From the IMG/VR virus record IMGVR_UViG_3300046723_000260, positions 1 through 64,000 of that record: a DNA stretch of 64,000 nucleotides; one strand, written 5' to 3'. Every line of letters starts with the position of its first letter. The first letter of the stretch is position 1. A model generated the notes under the pieces. It saw only the letters and a list, made by a program, of their open reading frames with translations. It searched no databases and had not been told where the DNA came from. Positions 1 to 9,472 of the stretch are shown one piece after another. The stretch is from a virus. Both the position numbers and the translations under genes were made by a program.

Positions 1-411
1 ATCTCGGACTACCCGGTCGAGGAGGGCGGCTTCCAGAGCTACGACAAGGTGCAGCTCCCGTTCGAGTGCCGGGTCCGGATCACGTCGAGCGGGTCGAGCG
101 GCGACCGCGCCGCGCTGCTCGCCGCCCTCGACCAGATCGCGAACTCGCTCGACCTCTACGACGTCGTCACGCCGGAGCGGGTCTACACCTCGGTCAACGT
201 CCACCACATGGACTACCGGCGAACCGCGACGAACGGCGTCGGCCTCCTGGTGGTCGACCTCTGGCTCGTCGAGGTCCGCGTCACGGCGACGGCGACCTTC
301 ACCAACACGCAGCAGCCCGGCGACTCGGGCCAGCAGGGCGTCGGCAACGTCCAGCCGCAGGCGCCGTCTGGCGGCTTCGACGAGGCCGGGTTCGTCGGCG
401 GGGTGCAGTGA
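1..411 (+). CDS. Dit-like baseplate/tail protein, 5' truncated
   Basis: The frame is already open at base 1, so the start codon lies upstream of the window and 136 residues are visible. The opening residues ISDYPVEEGGFQSYDKV resemble the N-terminal domain of Dit-like distal tail proteins of contractile phages. That domain usually sits just before the baseplate plug, as here. The last 35 residues are a Gly/Gln/Pro-rich tail. The TGA shares its A with the ATG of the plug gene, so the two are translationally coupled. The family assignment is by pattern and gene order and is fairly likely. Confidence 0.6.
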   Translation: MSDYPVEEGGFQSYDKVQLPFECRVRITSSGSSGDRAALLAALDQIANSLDLYDVVTPERVYTSVNVHHMDYRRTATNGVGLLVVDLWLVEVRVTATATFTNTQQPGDSGQQGVGNVQPQAPSGGFDEAGFVGGVQ

Positions 412-716
412 TGCAGATCGTCCCGCTCCAGCCGATCGCGAACCAGAGCGTGCAGGTCCAGCTCGGCGACCAGGCCTGCACGCTCGGGATCCAGCAGCTC
501 GCCTACGGGCTGTTCATGACCGTCACGGTCGGCGGCGCGCTGATCATCGCCGGCGTGATCTGCGAGAACCGCAACCGGATCGTCCGCTCGGCCTACCTCG
601 GATTCTCCGGCGACCTCGCGTTCGAGGACACGCAGGGCGCCGCCGACCCGGTCTACACGGGCCTCGGGACGCGCTTCCTGCTGGCGTGGCTCGAGCCCGC
701 CGACCTCGCGGGGTGA
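411..716 (+). CDS. Baseplate plug protein (Pam3 gp18-like)
   Basis: This 101-residue protein opens MQIVPLQPIANQSVQVQLG. It carries the hydrophobic strand block and ICENRNRIV segment typical of the small plug subunit that closes the bottom of simple cyanophage Pam3-type baseplates. It starts by ATGA overlap with the preceding gene and is followed one base after its stop by the hub gene. The order plug, hub, spike, wedge, J is the classic small-myovirus baseplate order and supports the call. Confidence 0.7.
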   Translation: MQIVPLQPIANQSVQVQLGDQACTLGIQQLAYGLFMTVTVGGALIIAGVICENRNRIVRSAYLGFSGDLAFEDTQGAADPVYTGLGTRFLLAWLEPADLAG

Positions 717-717
717 C

Positions 718-1743
718 ATGGTCACCAAGATCACCGTCAACCCGCTGCCGAAGAACGCGCTGCCCACGACGCCGGCGCCGCAGGCGTCGTTCGTCCGCCG
801 GCTCCTGGAGGTTTCGGTCAAGCTCGGCGGCGGCGGGAAGACCAACACGCCGTCGACGTTCTCGGAGAGCGGCACCGACACGGTGACGCTGTCGGGGCTG
901 CGGACCTCGGCGCGGATCCAGAACTCGGGGGCGCCGTCGGGGGCGAGCGCGACGATCCAGGTCTGGGGCATGAGCCCGAGCCTGATGAACCAGCTCGCGA
1001 CGCTCGGGATGGTCTACAACATCGTCGAGAAGAACGAGCTGACGCTGCTCGCCGGCGACGCGACCGCGGGCATGAGCCCGGTGTTCTCCGGGACGGTGGT
1101 CGCGGCCTACACGCAGTTCGACCAGGCCCCGGACGTCGCCTGCCGGTTCGACTGCAACTCCGGGCTCGGCGCCTCGACCGCGCCGGCCGCGGCGACGAGC
1201 TACGCCGGCTCGACCGACGTCGCGACCATCATGTCGAGCTTCGCGAAGCAGATGAACGTCGGGTTCGAGAACAACGGCGTCAACGTCAAGCTGTCGGCCC
1301 CCTACTTCTGGGGCAACGTCCGCGAGCAGGTCCGCGACGCCGCCGAGGCCGCCAACGTCAACGCCGAGGTGATCGAAGGCAAGCTCTGCATCTGGCCGAA
1401 GGGCGGCAACCGCAACACGACGACGGTGCCGGAGATCGGCGCGGCGACCGGGATGATCGGCTACCCGGCCTACACGCAGAACGGCATGATCGTGAAGACG
1501 ATCTTCTCCCCGAAGATCTCGTTCGGCGGGCTCGTCCACGTCACCTCGACGCTGTTCTCGGCGGCGGCGCAGTCGAAGTCGGCGAACGCCTCCCAGGTGC
1601 TGCCGCAGGACGGCAACTGGGCGATCTACAAGATCGACCACGCGCTCGACGCCTTCATGCCGGGCGGCCAGTGGATGAGCACGGTCTACGGCTACAACCC
1701 GAAGTACCCGAGGCCGACGGTGCCCGGCCCGGTGCTGTCGTGA
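718..1743 (+). CDS. Baseplate hub protein
   Basis: A 341-residue protein between the plug and spike genes. It has the beta-rich hub composition (TDTVTLSGLRTSARIQNSG; ATIQVWGMSP near residue 80), many short strands and no signal peptide. Hub subunits form the trimeric base on which the spike sits. The C-terminus ends PRPTVPGPVLS, and its stop codon overlaps the GTG of the spike gene. The role is inferred mainly from gene order and overall resemblance to gp27-like hubs of simple myophages. Confidence 0.6.
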   Translation: MVTKITVNPLPKNALPTTPAPQASFVRRLLEVSVKLGGGGKTNTPSTFSESGTDTVTLSGLRTSARIQNSGAPSGASATIQVWGMSPSLMNQLATLGMVYNIVEKNELTLLAGDATAGMSPVFSGTVVAAYTQFDQAPDVACRFDCNSGLGASTAPAAATSYAGSTDVATIMSSFAKQMNVGFENNGVNVKLSAPYFWGNVREQVRDAAEAANVNAEVIEGKLCIWPKGGNRNTTTVPEIGAATGMIGYPAYTQNGMIVKTIFSPKISFGGLVHVTSTLFSAAAQSKSANASQVLPQDGNWAIYKIDHALDAFMPGGQWMSTVYGYNPKYPRPTVPGPVLS

Positions 1744-2714
1744 GCAACGACGCCTTCGGCTACGGCCAGCAGGGTCCGGGCGACGCCGCGGACGACTTCA
1801 ACATCACCACGTTCCTCGTCCGGCAGATGATGCTGCGGATGCGGACGATGGTCCCGGTCGTGGTCAAGGCCGTGACCGGGGGAGGAGCGGCGGCGGCCCC
1901 GCCGACGGTCGACGTCCAGCCGCTGGTCAACCAGGTCGACGGCAACGGCAACCCGCAGCCGCACGGCACGGTCCACGGGATCCCGGTGCTCCGGATCCAG
2001 GGCGGCGACTCGGCGATCGTGATCGACCCGAAGGTCGACGACGTCGGCTACGTCGCGGTGTCGGACCGCGACATGTCCACGATCAAGAAGACCAAGAAGC
2101 CGTCGAACCCCGGCTCGTGGCGGAGCTACGACCTCGCCGACGGCGTCTACGTCGGCGGCCTGTTCGGGGCGGCGCCGACGCAGTACGCGCTGTTCGACGA
2201 CAGCGGCATGAAGTTCCTGGACCGCAACGGCAACACGATCCTCGGGTCGTCGTCCGGGCTGGACGTCACGCCGAAGACGGGCCAGCCCGTGACGATCCAC
2301 GGCGACGAGGTGGTCACCGGCAACCTGACCGTCGACGGCACCGGGCACATCGTCGGCAACGTGACGCTAGACGGCGCGCTCGGCGTGACCGGGAAGGCCA
2401 CGGTCGGCTCGTTCGAGATCGGCACCGGAGCGACGATCACGCGCATCCTGACCGGGACCAAGACTACCAACTTCGGCGGCGCCATCACCACCGGGACCAT
2501 CACGACCACGACTCTGACGGTGACCGGGGCCAGGGCCGGCGACTACGTCGCGGTCGGCCTCAACGGAGGTCCCGGCAACGGGCTCATGACGCTTTACGCC
2601 TGGGTGTCATCGAACGACACGGTCACGCTCGGGCTCGGCAACCCATACTTCGGGGCGTCATCGCTCCCGGTCAGCACCTCAACGTACAATGTGATAGTCA
2701 TCGGGACGACGTGA
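1740..2714 (+). CDS. Baseplate spike protein (Gp138 N-terminal domain type)
   Basis: The GTG start at 1740 overlaps the hub TGA (GTGA). The 324-residue product has an N-terminal OB-like domain: residues 60-150 include GTVHGIPVLRIQGGDSAIVI and a DVGYVAVSDRD segment, as in Gp138 or gpV-like spike proteins. A repetitive beta region follows (TGNLTVDGTGHIVGNVTLDG), which would form the trimeric needle shaft. The last 70 residues are a distinct globular beta domain. It should form the membrane-piercing tip below the hub. Confidence 0.7.
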   Translation: MSNDAFGYGQQGPGDAADDFNITTFLVRQMMLRMRTMVPVVVKAVTGGGAAAAPPTVDVQPLVNQVDGNGNPQPHGTVHGIPVLRIQGGDSAIVIDPKVDDVGYVAVSDRDMSTIKKTKKPSNPGSWRSYDLADGVYVGGLFGAAPTQYALFDDSGMKFLDRNGNTILGSSSGLDVTPKTGQPVTIHGDEVVTGNLTVDGTGHIVGNVTLDGALGVTGKATVGSFEIGTGATITRILTGTKTTNFGGAITTGTITTTTLTVTGARAGDYVAVGLNGGPGNGLMTLYAWVSSNDTVTLGLGNPYFGASSLPVSTSTYNVIVIGTT

Positions 2715-2721
2715 GGGTGTG

Positions 2722-3105
2722 ATGGCAGAAACGATTCTCCTCGACACCGTGACATGGGACCTGGTCCTCGACGCGAACGGCAACATCGCGCACGCGAAGG
2801 AGCCGTACTCGCTGGCGCAGGACGCCGCCTCGGCGATCAAGACGTTCGCCGGCGAGTGCTACTGGGACACGACGGTCGGCGTCCCCTACATGACGCAGAT
2901 CCTCGCGCAGTCGAACCCGCTGGCGCTGATCAAGCAGCTCTTCGAGGACGCGGCGCTGACGGTCCCGGGGGTCGGCGCGGCGACGTGCTTCATCGAATCG
3001 GTCAACGACCGCGGCATCTCCGGGCAGATCCAGGTCCGGGCGGTGGCGAACATGCAAACCTCGACCGCGCAGTTCCAGACCATCAACCCGCAGACGGGAG
3101 CCTGA
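2722..3105 (+). CDS. Baseplate wedge protein, gp25-like
   Basis: The 127-residue product has the layout of gp25/gpW-type wedge subunits: a strand (TWDLVLDANGNIAHA), a helix (SLAQDAASAIKTFAGECYWD), a conserved turn and a C-terminal ISGQIQVRAVA strand. These subunits link the baseplate to the first sheath ring. ATG 2722 is preferred over GTG 2719. It is followed directly by baseplate J. Confidence 0.7.
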   Translation: MAETILLDTVTWDLVLDANGNIAHAKEPYSLAQDAASAIKTFAGECYWDTTVGVPYMTQILAQSNPLALIKQLFEDAALTVPGVGAATCFIESVNDRGISGQIQVRAVANMQTSTAQFQTINPQTGA

Positions 3106-3106
3106 G

Positions 3107-4522
3107 ATGGCGAACATTCCCGGCACCAACGTCCCGGCCGTCACGTGGGGAACGAACGGCTTCCAGATGCCGCCCGGGCCGGACGTCCTCGCCGGCGTCC
3201 AGGCCGACATCAGCGCGGCGTTCGGCGCGACGCTGAACTACTCGCTCAACACGCCGCAGGGCCAGATCGCATCGAGCGAGGCGGCGCTGATCAACAACTT
3301 CAACTCGACCTTCGTCTACTACACGAACCAGGTCGACCCGGCCTACGCCAGCGGGCGGATGCAGGACGCCATCGGCCGCATCTACTTCCTGGAGCGGCTC
3401 GGCGCGACCTCGACCGCGCTGCAGGTCGCCTGCGTCGGAACGGTCGGCCTCGCGATCCCCGGCGGCGCGACGGTCCAGGACGCCTCCGGCAACGTCTACG
3501 CGGCGACCGTCGGCGGGACGATCCCGGCGGCCGGCACGGTCACGCTGCAGTTCAACAACCTCGTCGCCGGGCCGACCTCGGTGCCCGGCACGGTCTCGAT
3601 CTACCAGACGATCCCCGGGTGGGACACGGCGACCGTGGTCTCCGGAACGATCGGCAGCGACGCCGAGAGCCGGTCGTCGTTCGAGGAGCGCCGCCAGCAG
3701 TCGGTGGCGCAGAACTCGGTCGGGATGCTGTCGTCGATCCTCGGCTCGGTGCTCAACGTCGCCGGCGTCACCGACGCCTACGCGATCGAGAACGTCAGCG
3801 GCTCGCCGGTCACGATCTTCGGGCAGACCCTCGTCGCGCACTCGATCTACGTCGCGGCGCTCGGCGGCACCGACCTCGACGTCGCGACGGCGATCTGGCG
3901 AAAGAAGGCGCCGGGCTGCGACTACAACGGCAACACGACGGTGGTCGTGACCGACAGCAACTCCGGCTACAACCCGCCGCTGCCGACCTACTCGGTGAAG
4001 TTCACGCGGCCGCCGCAGCTCCGGGTGCTGTTCGCGGTGAACATCCTCAACAGCTCGCTGGTGCCGGCCGACGCGGTGACGCAGATCCAGAACGCGATCT
4101 CGTCCGCCTTCGTCGGCGGCGACGGCGGCCAGCGGGCGCGGATCGGGTCGAAGATCCTGGCGAGCCGGTTCTACGCGCCGGTCATCGCGCTCGGCTCCTG
4201 GGCGGAGATCATCTCGATCCTGCTCGGCTCGGCCAACACCGCGGCGGCCTCGTTCACGGGCGCGATCGCCGGGACGACGCTCACGGTCAGCGGCGTGACC
4301 GGGGTCGTGGCGATCGGGCAGACCGTGATCGACGCGACCGGCAACGTGCTGCCGGGGACGGTGATCCTGAGCGGCTCCGGCACGACCTGGACGGTCAGCA
4401 TCTCGCAGACCGTCGGCTCCGAGGCGATGCAGGGCGCGGTCGCGACCGCGACCTCGGTGCAGGTCCAGATCAACCAGGCGCCGGTCGTCGACGCCGTCGA
4501 CATCCAGGTGACGCTGACGTGA
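3107..4522 (+). CDS. Baseplate J-like protein
   Basis: A 471-residue baseplate J-family protein, a wedge component that carries tail fibres. Typical features are the N-terminal FQMPPGPDVLAGVQADI segment, the SSEAALI helix, the DPAYASGRMQDAIGRIYFLER block near residue 80-100 and the SDAESRSSFEERRQQSVA motif near residue 185-200. The C-terminal part (residues 350-450) contains an extra SGVTGVVAIGQTV beta repeat, possibly an inserted Ig-like domain. The stop overlaps the GTG of the next gene. Confidence 0.85.
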   Translation: MANIPGTNVPAVTWGTNGFQMPPGPDVLAGVQADISAAFGATLNYSLNTPQGQIASSEAALINNFNSTFVYYTNQVDPAYASGRMQDAIGRIYFLERLGATSTALQVACVGTVGLAIPGGATVQDASGNVYAATVGGTIPAAGTVTLQFNNLVAGPTSVPGTVSIYQTIPGWDTATVVSGTIGSDAESRSSFEERRQQSVAQNSVGMLSSILGSVLNVAGVTDAYAIENVSGSPVTIFGQTLVAHSIYVAALGGTDLDVATAIWRKKAPGCDYNGNTTVVVTDSNSGYNPPLPTYSVKFTRPPQLRVLFAVNILNSSLVPADAVTQIQNAISSAFVGGDGGQRARIGSKILASRFYAPVIALGSWAEIISILLGSANTAAASFTGAIAGTTLTVSGVTGVVAIGQTVIDATGNVLPGTVILSGSGTTWTVSISQTVGSEAMQGAVATATSVQVQINQAPVVDAVDIQVTLT

Positions 4523-5187
4523 GCGGCCCCCCGTACCCGCACCCGAGCCCGGCGCCGGGCAGCAACGCGATCGGCTCGTTCGTCATCGGCGTCTCGCCGA
4601 TCGGGACGATCAACCCGTTCGACGTCTGGACGACGGTCATCAGCCAGTACGCCAACTCGCCGATCCTGGATCAGCTCGTCGTCAACCTCGCGGCGTACTT
4701 CGACCAGACCAAGAACTTCGACGACTTCTATGACAACATCTGGAACATCGACACGGCGGTCGGCCACGGCCTCGACGTGCTCGGGCGCATCCTCGGCGTG
4801 AGCCGGACGCTGACCGTCGTCTCGACGCCGTTCTTCGGCTTCGAGCAGCAGGTCCCGACGGTCGACACGTGGGGGCCGCAGGGCCTCGGCACGTTCTTCT
4901 CGGGGACGTCGGCGACCTCGAACTTCAACCTGACCGACCAGGCGTACCGGACGCTGCTGTTCGCGAAGGCGTTCGCCAACGTCATCGACGGCTCGATCCC
5001 GTCGATCAACCAGCTCCTGCTGAACCTGTTTCCGAACCGGGGAAACGCTTACGTGATAGACAGCGGGGGGATGGCGCTGATCTATCGATTCGTGTTCATC
5101 CTGTCGCCGGTCGAGGCCGCGATCATCACGCAGAGCGGGGTGATCCCGAAGCCGGTCGGCGTGTTCTCGACCGTCGTGCAGTCGTGA
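4519..5187 (+). CDS. DUF2612-like baseplate protein
   Basis: Starts at a GTG overlapping the J stop codon (GTGA) and encodes 222 residues. The stretch LAAYFDQTKNFDDFYDNIWNI and the following GHGLDVLGRILGVSR match DUF2612 proteins, which take the place of tail protein I in these baseplates. The C-terminal FANVIDGSIPSINQLLLNLF helix is also typical. It probably joins J to the fibre encoded next door. Confidence 0.65.
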   Translation: MSGPPYPHPSPAPGSNAIGSFVIGVSPIGTINPFDVWTTVISQYANSPILDQLVVNLAAYFDQTKNFDDFYDNIWNIDTAVGHGLDVLGRILGVSRTLTVVSTPFFGFEQQVPTVDTWGPQGLGTFFSGTSATSNFNLTDQAYRTLLFAKAFANVIDGSIPSINQLLLNLFPNRGNAYVIDSGGMALIYRFVFILSPVEAAIITQSGVIPKPVGVFSTVVQS

Positions 5188-5197
5188 GGGGAAAGCG

Positions 5198-6124
5198 ATG
5201 AAGGCGTCGGACATCCCGTCGAAATTCCAGGTCCCGTTCGGCAACAGCGCGCTCGGCGCGGACATCCGCGCGATCCCGCTGACCACGGCGGACCCGAACG
5301 CGGCGTCGCTGCAGGCGGGCTTCCCGCCGCCGACGTTCACGCCGGTCGGCGCCGGAGGGGCCGCGCCCGACGGCCGCGACTTCAACGGCCTGTTCAACCA
5401 GTCGACCGCCTGGGACCGCTGGTTTTCGGCCGGCGGCCCGGTCGCGTGGGACTCAGGCTTCTCGGCCGCGATCGGCGGCTACCCGCTCGGCGCGATCGTG
5501 CGCTCGCTGACGATCCCGGCGAGCTCGTGGATCTCGACCGCCGACGACAACGTGACCAACCCCGACGCCGGCGGCGCGGGCTGGAGCGCCTACGGCCCCT
5601 CGACGGGGGACGTGAGGCTGACGCTGAAGGCCGCCGCCGACTACGGCTGGCTGATGCTCAACGACGGCACGGTCGGCAACGCCGGGAGCGGGGCGGGCTA
5701 CGCCAACGCCAACGCGTCGGCGCTGTTCAACCTGCTGTGGGGGCTCAACGCGACCTACGTCCTGATCTTCACCAGCGGCGGCGGGGCCTCGACCCGCGGC
5801 GGCTCCGCGGCGGCGGACTTCTCGGCCCTGAAGCGGATCTCCCTGCCGATCCAGCTCGGGCGGGCGTTCGCCGCCGCCGGGGCCGGCTCCGGGCTGACCA
5901 GCCGCGTCGCGGCGCAGTTCCTCGGCGAGGAGGCGCACCAACTGACCATCCCCGAGCTCGCCGCGCACACCCACCCGTCGCTCGCCATCATCACCCTGAA
6001 CTTCGGCACCCCGAGCACGCCGGTCAACCTCGCGACCACGGGCACCACCGGCTCGACCGGCAACGACCAGCCGCACAACAACATGCAGCCGTCGACGTTC
6101 TGGAACGCGATGATCAAACTGTGA
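5198..6124 (+). CDS. Tail fibre with collar-like C-terminus
   Basis: A 308-residue protein. The N-terminal half begins MKASDIPSKFQVPFGNSA and carries the PPDGRDFNGLFNQ-like attachment motif seen in fibres that dock to this type of baseplate. The C-terminal part has the collar signature: GEEAHQLTIPELAAHTHP followed by DQPHNNMQPSTFWNAMIKL. A purine-rich site (GGGGAAAG) precedes the ATG. It is likely the first of three fibre or adhesin genes and may contact the host surface. Confidence 0.7.
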   Translation: MKASDIPSKFQVPFGNSALGADIRAIPLTTADPNAASLQAGFPPPTFTPVGAGGAAPDGRDFNGLFNQSTAWDRWFSAGGPVAWDSGFSAAIGGYPLGAIVRSLTIPASSWISTADDNVTNPDAGGAGWSAYGPSTGDVRLTLKAAADYGWLMLNDGTVGNAGSGAGYANANASALFNLLWGLNATYVLIFTSGGGASTRGGSAAADFSALKRISLPIQLGRAFAAAGAGSGLTSRVAAQFLGEEAHQLTIPELAAHTHPSLAIITLNFGTPSTPVNLATTGTTGSTGNDQPHNNMQPSTFWNAMIKL

Positions 6125-6132
6125 GGACGACC

Positions 6133-8142
6133 ATGAAGCGGATCCTCCTGGCGCTCGCGACCCTCCTGTGGGCGGGGCTTCCCGCCGCCGCGCAGGTCAC
6201 GTGCCCGACCTTCACCTTCGGCCTCGTCCTGACGGCGGGCCAGTGGCAGGCGTGCTTCGACGCCAAGCAGAACGCACTCGGCTACACGCCGGTCAACAAG
6301 GCCGGCGACGTCATGGTCGGCCGCCTGGTGACGACGGCCTCGACGACGCTCGCGGCGGGCTTCAACATCCCGCACGGCGCGGCGCCGTCCGCGCCGGTCA
6401 ACGGCGACCTCTGGACGACGACGACCGGGCTCTACGTCCAGATCAACGGCGTGACGGTCGGCCCGCTCTCCACCACCGCCGCGCCGACGTTCACGCCGAC
6501 GGTCACGATCAGCGGGGCGCTCGCCGACCAGCAGAGCGCGCTGGTGATCACGTCGACGTTGCCGGCGGTTCCGACCAACCAGCAGAACGGCGTCAACTTC
6601 ACCATCACGAGCGCCGGAACGGCGGCGCAGACCCAACGCGGAATGCTCATAACGCTGGCCGCCGGCTACACCGGATCGACCAACTCGCAGGGGCTCGGCG
6701 TTTTGAACTCCGTGGCCGGAACGGCTTCGACGCTGATCCCCGCCGCCGGGAGCGTCAACGCGCTCGGCAACATGGGCATAGTCGGCAACACCGGCAGCAC
6801 GACGACCGGCCTCAACGTCGGCGTCGACGGCATCGCGAGCGGCGGCAACATCAACGTCGGCCTGCTCGGCCTCGCTCAAAACGCCAAGAACTCCGCGACC
6901 AACATCGGCGTGGTAGGCAGCGCGATCAACACCGGCTCGAGCCCGGTCATGGTCGGCGGCTGGTTCTCGCTGAACCAGACCACCGTGCCGACCGTGTCGG
7001 CCGGCCTGATCGCGGACAACGGGGCGCAGGCGCTTCCGGTCGCGCTGTTCCAGGTCAACGGGGTAACCAAAACACAAATCACGTCGGCAGGCGTGGTGGA
7101 CATCACAGGGCCGGCAGGCAGCGGCGTGGCGGCGTTGATCGTCCGGCCTGACAACGCGACCGGCATCAACTTTGTGGTCCAGAGAAGCGCTGGCGGCGGA
7201 GGCACGGTGACCTTCGGCACGAGCAGCAACCACAACCTCACGTTCATGACGAACGCGACCGAATGGATGAGCCTGAGCGCCACCGGCACGTTCCTGATCG
7301 GCACGTCCACGTCGCGCTACACGCAGTTCACGCAGAGCGCGGGCGCGGTCACCGCGTCGCAGTTTCGATACGACGACAGCGCGCTGCACATCATGCAGCA
7401 GATACAGAACAACGGCGTCTTGGCCGCGGGACAGGGCGCGACCATCAACTTCGAGTACGGGACGGGCGGCGTGGCCACGGGCACCGCCGGGCGCCTCTAC
7501 TTCCCGTCCACCGACACCTGGGCCGCCGCCGGAAACCGATCCGCGCAGTTCCAGGTCGACGTGATCCAGGCCAACACCCTCACCCCGGCCCTGCAGCTCA
7601 CCAGCACGGCGTTCAACACCAACGGCTACGCCCGCTTCGGCAGCTTGTCGGCCCCGACTAACACCACGGCCGGGGACGTGACGGGAATCCGGTTTTTCGG
7701 AACGTCGGTCAACTTGGTCACCATCACCCAGCCGGCCGCCGGCTCGACCCTGACGATCCTCAACGGCAAGACGTTCACGGTCAACAAGTCGATCACCCTC
7801 GACGGCACCGACTCGACGACGATGACGTTCCCGAGCGTCTCGGCGACGATCCCGCGGACCGTGGCGAGCGGCGCGAAGGCGCTCGCGACCGGCGCGATCT
7901 CGTCGGCGACCTGCACGTCGGCGCAGACCGCGAGCGCGACCGGAACGCTGACGAGCGACGCGATCGAAGCGACGTTCAGCGCCGACCCGACCGGGACGGT
8001 CGGCTACCAGGCGGCGACGACGGGCATGCTGACGATCATGGCCTACCCCACGGCTGACACGGTGAACTTCAAGGTCTGCAACAACACCGGCTCCTCGATC
8101 ACGCCGGGGGCCGTGACGCTCAACTGGGCCGTGCTCCGATGA
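6133..8142 (+). CDS. Large tail fibre/adhesin with signal-like N-terminus
   Basis: The 669-residue product begins with a basic-hydrophobic segment, MKRILLALATLLWAGLPAAAQ, that reads as a Sec signal peptide. A short helix-loop (GQWQACFDAKQNALGYTPVNKAGD) follows; that motif is widespread at the start of phage fibre shafts. Residues 100-560 are low-complexity Thr/Ala/Gly beta repeats. The last 60 residues form a distinct tip with a Cys pair (ATCTSAQTAS and FKVCNNTG). Its place after the collar fibre supports a receptor-binding role. A secreted start on a fibre is unusual. Confidence 0.6.
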   Translation: MKRILLALATLLWAGLPAAAQVTCPTFTFGLVLTAGQWQACFDAKQNALGYTPVNKAGDVMVGRLVTTASTTLAAGFNIPHGAAPSAPVNGDLWTTTTGLYVQINGVTVGPLSTTAAPTFTPTVTISGALADQQSALVITSTLPAVPTNQQNGVNFTITSAGTAAQTQRGMLITLAAGYTGSTNSQGLGVLNSVAGTASTLIPAAGSVNALGNMGIVGNTGSTTTGLNVGVDGIASGGNINVGLLGLAQNAKNSATNIGVVGSAINTGSSPVMVGGWFSLNQTTVPTVSAGLIADNGAQALPVALFQVNGVTKTQITSAGVVDITGPAGSGVAALIVRPDNATGINFVVQRSAGGGGTVTFGTSSNHNLTFMTNATEWMSLSATGTFLIGTSTSRYTQFTQSAGAVTASQFRYDDSALHIMQQIQNNGVLAAGQGATINFEYGTGGVATGTAGRLYFPSTDTWAAAGNRSAQFQVDVIQANTLTPALQLTSTAFNTNGYARFGSLSAPTNTTAGDVTGIRFFGTSVNLVTITQPAAGSTLTILNGKTFTVNKSITLDGTDSTTMTFPSVSATIPRTVASGAKALATGAISSATCTSAQTASATGTLTSDAIEATFSADPTGTVGYQAATTGMLTIMAYPTADTVNFKVCNNTGSSITPGAVTLNWAVLR

Positions 8143-9239
8143 CGAAACGCCTCGCCCTCGCCGCGGCTCTCGCGCTCCTGGCGGCCGCGCCGGCCGCGCC
8201 GCAGTCGGTGTCGTTTCCGGGGCCGGGCCTCGGGGCTCCGACCGCCTGCAACACCACGCTGGTGTTCCTCACGACCACCGGGGCGAACACCTGGCTCAAC
8301 AACACCGGCTGCGCGACGTTCCAGATCGACTGCGTCGGCGGCGGCGCATCGGGGGCCGGCGGTCCCGCCGCCTCGAACGGTCGCCCCGGCGGCGGCGGCG
8401 GAGGCTGGACCAAGTCGACCGGCGTGACGGTACTCGGCGGCGCGACGGTCAACTACACCGTCGCCACGGGCGGCAGCGCCACGACCGGGACCACGGGCAA
8501 CGTCGGCGGAGACACCTTCTTCAACGACACGGTGTTCCCGTCCGCCGGATCGAACAAATGCGGGGCCAAAGGCGGGGCGGCCAACAGCAGCGACACCGGA
8601 GGCCTCGGCGGCTCGGCGACCGCCGCGTACGGCGGCGCGGGCGGCGGCACCCTCAACCCCGGCGCGTCGTTCGCCAAAGCGGGCGGTCAGGGTGGCACTT
8701 CCAGTTCGGTCTCGAACAACCAAGGCGGCGGAGGGGGCGGCGCGGGCGGGCCGAACGGCACGGGCGGCGCGGGCGGCGGCAGCACCGTCCTGACGGCGGG
8801 CGGCGGCGGCGGCGGCAACGGCGGCGGCTCGGCAGGAGCCGGGCCGACCGCCGGGACCACGGGCGGCAACGGCGGCGACAACTCCGGAGCCACCGGGCAC
8901 GGCGTCGGCACCGGCACGACCTGCGGGGCGGGCAGCAACGGCGGCGGCGGCTCGGGCGGCGGATCAAACTCTGGCGTGAACGTCGGCTGCGCCGGCGGCG
9001 GCGGCACCGAGTTCGACGGCAGCCACGGCGGCGGCGGCGGCGGCGGCGGAGCCGGCATTTTCATCAGCGGGACCGGAAGCACCAACGGCGGGCCGGGTGC
9101 CAATTACGGCGGCGCCGGCGGCGGCGGCTCAAGCCGCGGCGGCGCCGGCACGGCGACCAGCGGCGCTGGCGCCCCGGGCCTGATCGTCATCACGCCGATC
9201 TCGGCGAACGACAACTTCGAGCTGGCGAGGGCGGCCTGA
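8139..9239 (+). CDS. Glycine-rich fibre/adhesin with signal-like N-terminus
   Basis: A 366-residue protein whose ATG overlaps the previous stop (ATGA). After a signal-like start (MTKRLALAAALALLAAAPAA) and a DCVGGGASGAGG segment, residues 70-345 are built of glycine runs split by short Thr/Ser/Asn patches. This pattern is known from phage tip adhesins that fold as polyglycine-II sheets. The C-terminal APGLIVITPIS strand is common at the end of such proteins. It most likely sits at the fibre tip and sets host specificity. Confidence 0.55.
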   Translation: MTKRLALAAALALLAAAPAAPQSVSFPGPGLGAPTACNTTLVFLTTTGANTWLNNTGCATFQIDCVGGGASGAGGPAASNGRPGGGGGGWTKSTGVTVLGGATVNYTVATGGSATTGTTGNVGGDTFFNDTVFPSAGSNKCGAKGGAANSSDTGGLGGSATAAYGGAGGGTLNPGASFAKAGGQGGTSSSVSNNQGGGGGGAGGPNGTGGAGGGSTVLTAGGGGGGNGGGSAGAGPTAGTTGGNGGDNSGATGHGVGTGTTCGAGSNGGGGSGGGSNSGVNVGCAGGGGTEFDGSHGGGGGGGGAGIFISGTGSTNGGPGANYGGAGGGGSSRGGAGTATSGAGAPGLIVITPISANDNFELARAA

Positions 9240-9472
9240 TGGGCGCGACCGAGGAAACCGCGAAGGCCGCCTCCGGGTTCATGGAGGCGATGAAGGGCCA
9301 GCCGCTGAGCCTCGCGCTCGTGGTGATGAACATCTGCTTGATGGGCCTGATGTGGAAGGTTTACACCAAGGCCGACGAGACCCGGCAGGCCCAGATGAAG
9401 ATGATCTTCGAGGCGCAGCGCGAGGTGCAGCAACTCCTCGTCAAATGCGTCATACCACCGGAGGGAAAGTGA
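9239..9472 (+). CDS. Small single-TM protein, holin-like
   Basis: A 77-residue protein with a short polar N-terminus, one hydrophobic span at about residues 20-38 (LSLALVVMNICLMGLMWKV) and a charged C-terminal helix. Both ends overlap neighbours (ATGA). Its position just before the endolysin suggests a holin, antiholin or membrane accessory of lysis. Sequence alone cannot separate these roles. Confidence 0.5.
   Translation: MGATEETAKAASGFMEAMKGQPLSLALVVMNICLMGLMWKVYTKADETRQAQMKMIFEAQREVQQLLVKCVIPPEGK

Noticed and set aside
8687-9103. Proline-rich minus-strand frame opposite the glycine-rich adhesin
   Set aside because: Poly-Pro is the automatic antisense of poly-Gly codons; no ribosome site or independent signal is seen.
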